From assembly GCA_009774155.1 (NCBI GenBank), contig VSNE01000104.1, positions 1 to 8,544 on the forward strand: DNA of 8,544 nt, given 5' to 3'. Under the pieces are notes generated by a model. That model searched no databases, had not been told where the DNA came from, and worked only from the letters and a program-made list of their open reading frames with translations. A program made the position numbers and the translations under genes. The stretch is from Lachnospiraceae bacterium (lineage in GTDB: Bacteria > Bacillota > Clostridia > Lachnospirales > Lachnospiraceae). Each line of letters begins with the position of its first letter. Within the stretch, counting starts at the first letter, position 1. Below are positions 1 through 5,256 of the stretch, one piece after another.

Positions 1-624
1 GCAGAGGACGATGAAGAGCCCGAGGAGGATGACGACGAATCCGAAGATGATGAGGATGATGACGAGGACGACGATGAGGATGATGACGAGGACGATGATC
101 GGTATGACTGGGATCTGGAGGATGACGGAAAGAGGATGATTCTTCTTGGCATTGTGCTTGCGCTGGTGATTGTCGCAATTGTAGGCTTTGCCGCTTTCAA
201 GCTGTTAGGAAATAAGAATCCGGAGGAACAGGAGGCGGTGCCCACAGAGGCGGAGGCAGAGACCGGTGACGAGGGCGACGCATCACTGGTGATCCGCGGC
301 GATGGTCCGGAGGAGAATTCCGAGAACCCGGAAAATTCCGGGGAACCTCAGGAGAATCCGGAGGAAACAGAAGAAGCGCAGGAAGAACCGGCCCCGGAGG
401 AACAGCCGCAGGAATCTGACGCTACGATCATGAAGGTAGTGCCTAAATCTGTCAATGTCCGCAGCGAGGCCAATACCAACTGCAGCGTCCTGACTACCGT
501 AAAGAGCGGCGAGAAGGTGGAGGTCTTAGGTGATCTTTCACAGGAATGGGTGCAGATTCGCTGTATTGAACAGGATTCCAAAGAGGGTTATGTTAAATCT
601 GAGTTCCTGGCATCCGTCGAATAA
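1..624 (+). CDS. Membrane-anchored SH3-domain protein with acidic tail (5' end missing)
   Basis: The reading frame is open from base 1, so the gene starts upstream of the window. Visible parts in order: a tail of which the first 33 residues contain 30 Asp/Glu (1-99); a short R-Y-D-W-D-L segment and Gly-Lys-Arg; one hydrophobic helix (about 136-207); a Glu/Pro/Asn-rich low-complexity linker (about 214-420); and a C-terminal bacterial SH3 (SH3b, type 3) domain (about 421-615) with the typical S-V-N-V-R-S opening, S-G-E-K-V-E-V-L strand and E-G-Y-V-K-S close. SH3b domains usually sit outside the cell and often bind wall material. The likely topology is therefore acidic tail in the cytoplasm, linker and SH3b outside; this is inference. 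No enzymatic domain is visible. An internal ATG at 136 opens the helix, but the frame continues upstream in the same biased composition, so I do not treat it as the start. Function unknown. Confidence 0.85.
   Translation, partial: AEDDEEPEEDDDESEDDEDDDEDDDEDDDEDDDRYDWDLEDDGKRMILLGIVLALVIVAIVGFAAFKLLGNKNPEEQEAVPTEAEAETGDEGDASLVIRGDGPEENSENPENSGEPQENPEETEEAQEEPAPEEQPQESDATIMKVVPKSVNVRSEANTNCSVLTTVKSGEKVEVLGDLSQEWVQIRCIEQDSKEGYVKSEFLASVE
49..96 (+). repeat. Two-copy 24-bp tandem repeat encoding the acidic tail
   Basis: Bases 49-72 and 73-96 are adjacent direct copies of a 24-nt unit that differ only at the last base (c at 72, t at 96). Each copy encodes D-E-D-D-D-E-D-D in frame. The flanking codons are also GAT/GAC/GAG but do not extend the exact repeat. 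The unit is a multiple of three, so gain or loss of a copy would change tail length without breaking the frame. Confidence 0.85.
566..594 (+). promoter_or_regulatory. Possible weak eno promoter inside the SH3 gene
   Basis: TTGAAC (566-571) and TATGTT (589-594) are separated by 17 nt; each matches the sigma-A consensus at 4 of 6 positions. Transcription would begin near 601 and give an eno leader of roughly 75 nt containing the hairpin at 632-670. It is proposed because enolase needs transcription that starts upstream of that hairpin. The match is weak and could be chance. Confidence 0.25.
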
Positions 625-631
625 GAATGGA

Positions 632-675
632 AGAACCTGCTCATACTAACAAAAAGTGTGAGGAGGTTCTTTTTT
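632..675 (+). terminator. Terminator-like hairpin overlapping the eno ribosome binding site
   Basis: Arms 632-647 and 655-670 pair over 16 positions with one G-G mismatch (639/663) and one T-G wobble (644/658). The loop is 648-654, and a run of six T (670-675) follows. This is the shape of an intrinsic terminator for the upstream SH3 gene. The 3' arm contains GAGGAGG (660-666), the only plausible Shine-Dalgarno for eno, and the T-run ends one base before the eno ATG at 677. The element could therefore stop transcription, hide the ribosome binding site, or both. I saw no obvious competing antiterminator pairing just upstream. Confidence 0.75.
660..666 (+). promoter_or_regulatory. eno ribosome binding site buried in a stem
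   Basis: GAGGAGG lies 10 nt before the ATG at 677 and pairs with 636-642 in the hairpin (G663 faces G639, unpaired). Its position selects 677 over the in-frame TTG at 674. Confidence 0.8.
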
Positions 676-676
676 G

Positions 677-1981
677 ATGAATCGATATTTACCGATTACT
701 CATATTTACGCCAGAGAAATTTTGGATTCCAGAGGTAATCCAACGGTAGAAGCGGAGGTGGTGCTGGACGGGGTGCACCAGGCCCGGGCGTCCGTGCCGT
801 CAGGAGCATCCACGGGACGCTTCGAGGCAGTGGAATTAAGAGACGGACAGGAACGCTATCTGGGGCTTGGAGTAGAGAAGGCAGTTATGAATGTAAATAC
901 AAAAATTGCCAATGTGCTGCTTGGTGAAAATGCCTTAAATCAAGGATATATTGATCATCTTCTGATTGATGCGGACGGTACAGAGAATAAATCCAATCTG
1001 GGAGCGAATGCGCTGTTGTCGGTTTCCATGGCAGTGGCAAAGGCATCTGCCGCGGCATTAGGACTTCCGCTTTATCAATATCTGGGAGGAATCCGTGCGG
1101 ATACGATGCCGGTTCCGATGATGAATGTATTAAACGGAGGAAGGCATTCAAAAAATCTGCTGGATTTCCAGGAATTTATGATTATGCCGGTAGGAGCCTG
1201 CTGCTTCCGGGAAGGTATTCGGATGGGCGTGGAGGTTTATCATAAGCTGAAGCTGATATTGTCAAAAGAAGGTCTGACCACAGCCGTCGGGGACGAGGGC
1301 GGATTTGCTCCGGATCTTCGGGATGCCAAGGAAGTCTTTCTGTATCTTAAGGAAGCGGTGGAGGAAGCGGGCTACGAGCCGGGCAAGGATTTTGTGTTTG
1401 CCATGGATGCGGCCGCCAGCGAGCTGGCAAACGGGAAAACAAACCGTTATGATTTTCCGGGAGAGGCACAGATGAACGGACATAAGGTCAGCCGTACCTC
1501 CGAAGAATTGATTGACTATTATGAGGAGCTGATATCCATGTATCCGCTTGTATCCATTGAGGACGGGCTGTCGGAGGACGACTGGGAGGGCTGGCAGGCG
1601 ATGACCAAGCAGATTGGAGACAAAATCCAGCTGGTGGGCGACGATCTGTTTGTGACAAATACAAAACGTCTTTCCTGCGGCATTAAGCTTCAGGCTGCCA
1701 ATGCCATACTGATTAAGGTAAACCAGATCGGTACGCTGACAGAGGCGTTTGATGCCATTCACATGGCTCAGAAGGCGGGATACCGGACGATTATCTCCCA
1801 CCGGAGCGGGGAGACATGCGAGGATATCATTGCAGATATTGCAGTTGCAAGCGGAGCAGGACAGATTAAGACCGGCGCGCCGTGCCGTGCAGAACGGACG
1901 GAAAAATACAACCAGCTTCTTCGGATAGAAGAGGATCTCCAGGGGCTGGCGGGATACCGCAATCCCTTTGCAGGTGAATAA
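677..1981 (+). CDS. eno: Enolase (phosphopyruvate hydratase)
   Basis: Interconverts 2-phosphoglycerate and phosphoenolpyruvate in glycolysis; a cytoplasmic Mg-dependent enzyme. The 434-residue length is normal. Key positions, matched from memory to E. coli enolase, are all present: loop P-S-G-A-S-T-G (41-47), His157, Glu166, catalytic Glu207 in G-D-E-G-G, Mg ligands Asp244, Glu295 and Asp322, catalytic Lys347, H-R-S (375-377) and Lys398. Several usually conserved stretches differ: N-G-G-R-H-S-K-N-L-L-D-F where N-G-G-x-H-A-x-N-x-x-D is usual, S-G-E-T-C-E-D-I instead of S-G-E-T-E-D/A-D-T, and an unusual C-terminus (R-N-P-F-A-G-E). It looks active but divergent, possibly a second enolase copy. 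ATG 677 is chosen over TTG 674 because of Shine-Dalgarno spacing. The gene is flanked by hairpin/terminator elements on both sides, so it is probably a separate transcription unit or is fed by read-through from the SH3 gene. Confidence 0.95.
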   Translation: MNRYLPITHIYAREILDSRGNPTVEAEVVLDGVHQARASVPSGASTGRFEAVELRDGQERYLGLGVEKAVMNVNTKIANVLLGENALNQGYIDHLLIDADGTENKSNLGANALLSVSMAVAKASAAALGLPLYQYLGGIRADTMPVPMMNVLNGGRHSKNLLDFQEFMIMPVGACCFREGIRMGVEVYHKLKLILSKEGLTTAVGDEGGFAPDLRDAKEVFLYLKEAVEEAGYEPGKDFVFAMDAAASELANGKTNRYDFPGEAQMNGHKVSRTSEELIDYYEELISMYPLVSIEDGLSEDDWEGWQAMTKQIGDKIQLVGDDLFVTNTKRLSCGIKLQAANAILIKVNQIGTLTEAFDAIHMAQKAGYRTIISHRSGETCEDIIADIAVASGAGQIKTGAPCRAERTEKYNQLLRIEEDLQGLAGYRNPFAGE

Positions 1982-2000
1982 ATAGATAATAAGATAGGAT

Positions 2001-2037
2001 GCCGCCAGCTTCCCGGAGGCGGGACAAGGTTGGCGGC
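2001..2037 (+). other. GC-rich hairpin after eno
   Basis: GCCGCCA (2001-2007) pairs with TGGCGGC (2031-2037). An inner CCCG (2012-2015) pairs with CGGG (2020-2023) around the loop GAGG. No T-run follows directly, so alone it is not a standard terminator. It sits 19 nt beyond the eno stop and just before the true terminator, and could protect the eno mRNA 3' end or assist termination. Confidence 0.6.
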
Positions 2038-2044
2038 TGTCAGT

Positions 2045-2072
2045 GAAGGCTTGTATTTCAAGTCTTCTTTTT
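2045..2072 (+). terminator. Intrinsic terminator of eno
   Basis: A 9-bp stem (2045-2053 with 2059-2067, one G-T wobble) with a 5-nt loop is followed by five T (2068-2072). It ends the eno unit and overlaps the putative maf promoter. Confidence 0.85.
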
Positions 2073-2079
2073 GTATAAT
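2051..2079 (+). promoter_or_regulatory. Putative promoter of maf-dtd
   Basis: A perfect -10 TATAAT (2074-2079) lies 17 nt after a weak -35 TTGTAT (2051-2056). Transcription would start near 2086, giving a short leader with AGGAG at 2093-2097, 10 nt before the maf ATG. The -35 falls within the eno terminator hairpin and the -10 begins one base after its T-run. Confidence 0.6.
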
Positions 2080-2107
2080 CATTCATAATGGAAGGAGTAC
2101 TTAAGGA

Positions 2108-2695
2108 ATGAAAAAAATTATACTTGCATCCGGTTCGCCCAGAAGAAGGGAGCTTCTTACTCAGATCGGAGTCACATTTGAGATATATAAAGCAGAGGGA
2201 GATGAGGTTATGACCTCCTCTGTTCCGGAGGAGGCAGTGAAAGAGCTGTCCAGGCAGAAGGCCTTGGAGGTGTCGGAAAAATGTGACGGAACGGTCATTA
2301 TCGGCGCGGATACGGTGGTTGCCGGGGACGGGCAGATTTTTGGAAAACCAAAGGATAAGGCGGATGCCATGCGGATGCTGCGCTTACTGCAGGGAAAAGA
2401 ACATAGAGTGATTACGGGAGTAACCATTCTTTTAAAGGAGCAGCAGAGGACCGTCAGCTTTGCCGAGGTGACAAAGGTGCATGTATTTCCCATGACAGAG
2501 GCCCAGATGGAAGCCTATGCGGACAGCGGCGAGCCTATGGACAAGGCGGGCGCTTACGGTATTCAGGGCAGGTTTGCAGCCTATGTTTCGGGAATTGAGG
2601 GGGACTATAACAATGTGGTGGGACTTCCGGTAGGACGTCTTTACCAGGAGGCGCTGGCAGCGGGCGTGGATCTGATTACATATGGAAAGGACTGA
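2108..2695 (+). CDS. maf: Maf family nucleoside triphosphate pyrophosphatase (dTTP/UTP type)
   Basis: Hydrolyses nucleoside triphosphates, including modified ones, to monophosphates and pyrophosphate; a cytoplasmic house-cleaning enzyme that has also been linked to septum inhibition. The 195 residues match the family length. Visible motifs: A-S-G-S-P-R-R-R-E-L-L (7-17), A-D-T-V-V (67-71), G-K-P (79-81), G-E-P-M-D-K-A-G-A-Y-G-I-Q-G (141-154) and N-V-V-G-L-P (169-174). The G-I-Q-G ending is typical of the YhdE/dTTP-UTP branch rather than the YceF m7GTP branch; that substrate call is from family knowledge. The ATG at 2108 has AGGAG 10 nt upstream. Its stop is 6 nt before the dtd ATG, so the two are very probably co-transcribed. 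Confidence 0.94.
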   Translation: MKKIILASGSPRRRELLTQIGVTFEIYKAEGDEVMTSSVPEEAVKELSRQKALEVSEKCDGTVIIGADTVVAGDGQIFGKPKDKADAMRMLRLLQGKEHRVITGVTILLKEQQRTVSFAEVTKVHVFPMTEAQMEAYADSGEPMDKAGAYGIQGRFAAYVSGIEGDYNNVVGLPVGRLYQEALAAGVDLITYGKD

Positions 2696-2701
2696 TAAGG
2701 A

Positions 2702-3148
2702 ATGAGATTTGTGATACAGAGAGTTGCTCATGCCTCTGTGTCGGCGGACGGCAGAGTGCTTGGGAAAATAGGCAGGGGATTGATGGTTCTGATAGGAGTG
2801 TCAGATGAGGACACAAAGGAAACCGCGGACAAAATGGTGAGGAAAATGCTGGGGCTTCGTATTTTTGAGGATGAGAACGGCAAGACAAACCTGAATCTGC
2901 ATACGGTAAACGGCGGACTTTTGCTGATTTCCCAGTTTACGCTTTATGCAGACTGCAGAAAGGGCAACCGTCCCAGCTTTATCCATGCCGGAGAACCGGA
3001 CATGGCGTGCGGGCTGTATGAATATATCCTTGCAGAATGCAGGAAGCAGGCGCCTGTTGTTGAACAAGTAGAGTTTGTCGCGGATTTGAAGCGGGAGCTT
3101 TTAAATGACGGGCCGTTTACCATTGTGCTGGATTCCGCAGAGCTATAA
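2702..3148 (+). CDS. dtd: D-aminoacyl-tRNA deacylase
   Basis: Removes D-amino acids (and glycine) mischarged onto tRNA, a translation quality-control step in the cytoplasm. The 148-residue length is normal. The N-terminus (M-R-F-V-I-Q-R-V) and both active-site signatures are present: S-Q-F-T-L-Y-A-D-C-R-K-G-N-R-P-S-F (77-93) and N-D-G-P-F-T (135-140), whose Gly137-Pro138 is the cross-subunit Gly-cisPro element that excludes L-amino acids. Departures: Cys85 where Thr is usual, Phe139 where Val is usual, and E-F-V-A-D-L (124-129) where G-x-F-G-A-x-M is usual, so both flanking glycines are lost. A weak Shine-Dalgarno (AAAGGA, 2686-2691) lies within the last codons of maf, suggesting translational coupling. 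Confidence 0.94.
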   Translation: MRFVIQRVAHASVSADGRVLGKIGRGLMVLIGVSDEDTKETADKMVRKMLGLRIFEDENGKTNLNLHTVNGGLLLISQFTLYADCRKGNRPSFIHAGEPDMACGLYEYILAECRKQAPVVEQVEFVADLKRELLNDGPFTIVLDSAEL

Positions 3149-3162
3149 ATTGACGCTATTTG

Positions 3163-3191
3163 TTGAAAATTTCCAAAAGTTATGATAAAGT
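3163..3191 (+). promoter_or_regulatory. Putative promoter of the pyrH-rseP operon
   Basis: TTGAAA (3163-3168) and TAAAGT (3186-3191) are spaced 17 nt apart with an extended -10 TG at 3183-3184. An alternative -10, TATGAT (3181-3186), matches the consensus better (5/6) but lacks a well-placed -35. The 72-nt dtd-pyrH gap is AT-rich and contains no terminator hairpin that I can see, so read-through from maf-dtd is also possible. Confidence 0.5.
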
Positions 3192-3220
3192 AATAGATAA
3201 CTATACGGCTGAGGTGCGAT

Positions 3221-3916
3221 ATGAAACGTGTACTTTTAAAATTAAGCGGTGAGGCCCTTGCGGGGGAGAAACACACCGGATTTGACGAGGCTACCTGTAT
3301 AAAGGTGGCAAAACAGGTGAAGACTGTTCTGGAAGGCGGTATTCAGGCGGGCATCGTGATCGGCGGAGGCAATTTCTGGAGAGGACGGACCAGTGAAAAT
3401 ATTGACAGGGCCAAATCCGACCAGATTGGAATGCTGGCTACGGTGATGAACTGCATTTACGTATCAGAAATTTTCCGCAGTGTGGGTATGAAAACAAAAG
3501 TATTTACTCCATTTTCCATGGGACCGCTGTCAGAGATGTTCACGAAGGATGCGGCGGTGGAATGTCTGGAAAAGGGCATAGTAACGTTTTTTGCAGGAGG
3601 AACCGGACATCCGTATTTCTCTACGGACACAGCCACGACGCTGCGCGCCATTGAGATTGAGGCAGATGTGATTCTTCTGGCAAAGGCAGTTGACGGAGTA
3701 TATGACAGCGATCCGAAGCTGAATCCGAACGCAAAGAAATATGACGAAATCCCGATCCGGTCGGTGATTGATCAGAAGCTGGGAGTTATGGATCTTACGG
3801 CATCCATTATGTGTATGGAAAATAAAATGCCGATGATGGTATTCGGCCTGAACGAGGAAAACAGCATTATTCATACGGTTCAGGGTGAGTTTTCAGGAAC
3901 AAAAGTAACGGTATAA
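3221..3916 (+). CDS. pyrH: UMP kinase
   Basis: Phosphorylates UMP to UDP with ATP, the committed step to UTP/CTP and to UDP-sugars for the cell wall; a cytoplasmic hexamer of the amino-acid kinase fold. The 231 residues are close to the usual 235-240. Motifs: K-L-S-G-E-A-L (7-13), G-G-G-N-F-W-R-G (48-55), S-D-Q-I-G-M-L-A-T-V-M-N (66-77, with the conserved Asp67), G-G-T-G-H-P-Y-F-S-T-D-T-A (126-138) and K-A-V-D-G-V-Y-D-S-D-P (155-165). The D-Q-I-G-M form, in place of D-Y-M-G-M, is what I associate with Lachnospiraceae. A GAGGTG Shine-Dalgarno (3211-3216) precedes the ATG. It heads the six-gene run; the usual upstream neighbours rpsB-tsf are absent. Confidence 0.96.
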   Translation: MKRVLLKLSGEALAGEKHTGFDEATCIKVAKQVKTVLEGGIQAGIVIGGGNFWRGRTSENIDRAKSDQIGMLATVMNCIYVSEIFRSVGMKTKVFTPFSMGPLSEMFTKDAAVECLEKGIVTFFAGGTGHPYFSTDTATTLRAIEIEADVILLAKAVDGVYDSDPKLNPNAKKYDEIPIRSVIDQKLGVMDLTASIMCMENKMPMMVFGLNEENSIIHTVQGEFSGTKVTV

Positions 3917-3931
3917 GGGAGGAACTACCAC

Positions 3932-4486
3932 ATGGAAGAAAAATTACAGCCATTTGAGACTAAGATGGGTAAGTCTTATGACGCATTGCTTAAAGATTAT
4001 GCAGCAATCCGCGCAGGGCGGGCGAACCCGCATGTTCTGGATAAAATTAAAGTAGATTATTACGGAACCCCGACCCCGCTTCAGCAGGTGGGAAATATTT
4101 CCGTTCCGGAAGCGCGCATTATCCTGATTCAGCCATGGGAGAAGAAAATGATCCGGGAGATTGAGAAGGCGATTATGACCTCTGATCTGGGGATCAATCC
4201 GACGAATGACGGTTCAGCCATTCGTCTGGTATTTCCGGAGCTGACCGAGGAGCGCCGTAAATCTCTGGCTAAGGATATTAAGAAGAAGGGTGATGAGGCA
4301 AAGGTCGCTATCCGCAATATCCGCCGTGACGCTAACGAAACCTTTAAGAAAATGAATAAAAACAATGAGCTGACCGAGGACGACCAGAAGATTCTGGAGA
4401 CAAAGGCTCAAAAGCTGACCGATAAATATATTGCTGAAATTGATAAAGCAATTGATGAGAAGACGAAAGAAATTATGACCGTATAA
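3932..4486 (+). CDS. frr: Ribosome recycling factor
   Basis: Together with EF-G, splits the post-termination ribosome so it can be reused; cytoplasmic. The 184 residues match the family (about 185). Visible: I-R-A-G-R-A-N-P (26-33), the P-T-P-L-Q-Q-V segment (47-53), the highly conserved P-x-x-x-E-R-R-K region (102-110), and R-N-I-R-R-D-A-N (128-135) with Arg132 at the position shown to be essential in E. coli. The two long helical segments at the N- and C-ends fit the L-shaped tRNA-mimic fold. A strong GGGAGGAA Shine-Dalgarno (3917-3924) starts directly after the pyrH stop, with 15 nt between the genes, so it is co-transcribed with pyrH. Confidence 0.97.
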   Translation: MEEKLQPFETKMGKSYDALLKDYAAIRAGRANPHVLDKIKVDYYGTPTPLQQVGNISVPEARIILIQPWEKKMIREIEKAIMTSDLGINPTNDGSAIRLVFPELTEERRKSLAKDIKKKGDEAKVAIRNIRRDANETFKKMNKNNELTEDDQKILETKAQKLTDKYIAEIDKAIDEKTKEIMTV

Positions 4487-4506
4487 TCATCAGGGGACCG
4501 AAGACA

Positions 4507-4531
4507 AGGCAGGTGCCGGAGGCATCTGCCT
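4507..4531 (+). other. Tight hairpin between frr and uppS
   Basis: Arms 4507-4517 and 4521-4531 form 11 pairs with one G-T wobble around a 3-nt GGA loop. Outer bases GACAA (4503-4507) and TTGTC (4534-4538) offer an alternative extension. The 3' side is GTTTGTCG rather than a clean T-run, so it is at best a leaky terminator; an RNA processing or stability element is as likely. It divides the operon into a pyrH-frr part and a uppS-cdsA-dxr-rseP part. Confidence 0.7.
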
Positions 4532-4547
4532 GTTTGTCGATTATAAG

Positions 4548-4554
4548 AAGGAGG
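4548..4554 (+). promoter_or_regulatory. uppS ribosome binding site
   Basis: AAGGAGG lies 6 nt before the ATG at 4561 and fixes that start. The longer in-frame GTG at 4513 falls inside the intergenic hairpin and has no such site. Confidence 0.9.
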
Positions 4555-4560
4555 CTGCAT

Positions 4561-5256
4561 ATGAAGATTCCGCAGCACGTGGCAATTATTCTGGACGGAA
4601 ACGGACGGTGGGCAAAGGCCAAAGGAATGCCCCGGAATTACGGACATGCGCAGGGCGCAAAAAATGTGGAGCGTATCTGTGAGGACGCCTACCATATGGG
4701 GATTAAATATCTGACCGTTTATGCGTTCTCAACCGAAAACTGGAGACGCTCCAAAGACGAGGTGGATGCGCTGATGGGGCTTTTGCGCAGCTATATGAAA
4801 ACTTGTGTAAAGACGGCAAAAAAGAACCATATGCGTGTGCGCGTGATTGGAGACAAGGCCGGACTGGCGCCGGATATCCAGAAGAGTATTGCGGATCTGG
4901 AGCGGGAATCCGCAGGGCAGGACGGACTGAATTTTACGATTGCCATTAATTATGGAAGCCGGGACGAAATCCGGAGGGCAGTGCAGAAGATCGCCGCGGA
5001 GGGCATCCGTCCGGAGCATATTACAGAGGATGTGATTTCCGAACATCTGGATACCGCGGGAATTCCAGATCCGGATTTACTGATACGAACAAGCGGAGAG
5101 CTTCGGCTTTCCAATTATCTGATGTGGCAGCTTGCCTATACGGAGTTCTATTTTACAGATGTGCCGTGGCCGGATTTCACAAAAGAGGAGCTGACAAAAG
5201 CGATTGAAAAATTTAATCAGAGAGACCGCCGGTATGGAGGAGTGGAGGAAGAATGA
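4561..5256 (+). CDS. uppS: Undecaprenyl diphosphate synthase (cis-prenyltransferase)
   Basis: Adds eight isopentenyl-PP units to farnesyl-PP to make C55-PP, the lipid carrier for peptidoglycan and other wall polymers; works at the cytoplasmic membrane face. The 231 residues lie at the short end of the family (about 230-255). Motifs: H-V-A-I-I-L-D-G-N-G-R-W (6-17) with catalytic Asp12, G-H-A-Q-G (28-32), Y-A-F-S-T-E-N-W (54-61), I-N-Y-G-S-R-D-E-I (129-137), and D-L-L-I-R-T-S-G-E-L-R-L-S-N (172-185) with the diphosphate-binding Arg176, Arg182 and Ser184, then Glu195 for Mg. The stop overlaps the cdsA start by 4 nt (ATGA). Its substrate comes from the MEP pathway, which includes Dxr encoded two genes downstream. 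Confidence 0.96.
   Translation: MKIPQHVAIILDGNGRWAKAKGMPRNYGHAQGAKNVERICEDAYHMGIKYLTVYAFSTENWRRSKDEVDALMGLLRSYMKTCVKTAKKNHMRVRVIGDKAGLAPDIQKSIADLERESAGQDGLNFTIAINYGSRDEIRRAVQKIAAEGIRPEHITEDVISEHLDTAGIPDPDLLIRTSGELRLSNYLMWQLAYTEFYFTDVPWPDFTKEELTKAIEKFNQRDRRYGGVEEE

Noticed and set aside
348..581. Antisense reading frame opposite the SH3 gene
   Set aside because: Ser/Thr/Cys-rich composition is what the complement of the Glu/Pro-rich linker gives; no start signals support it.
136..624. ATG 136 as the true start of the SH3-domain gene
   Set aside because: The frame is open to base 1 with continuous acidic coding. The purine-rich stretch before ATG 136 abuts the codon without usable spacing, so the gene more likely starts upstream of the window.
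674..676. TTG 674 as the eno start
   Set aside because: ATG 677 is the next codon, has better spacing from GAGGAGG, and is the normal start for the family.
1262..2086. Long antisense reading frame (274 codons) opposite eno
   Set aside because: It mirrors eno codons in another frame, runs through the terminator hairpins, and its translation shows no recognisable family.
4513..4560. GTG 4513 extension of uppS by 16 residues
   Set aside because: It lies inside a stable hairpin, lacks a ribosome binding site, and ATG 4561 has a strong one and gives the family N-terminus.
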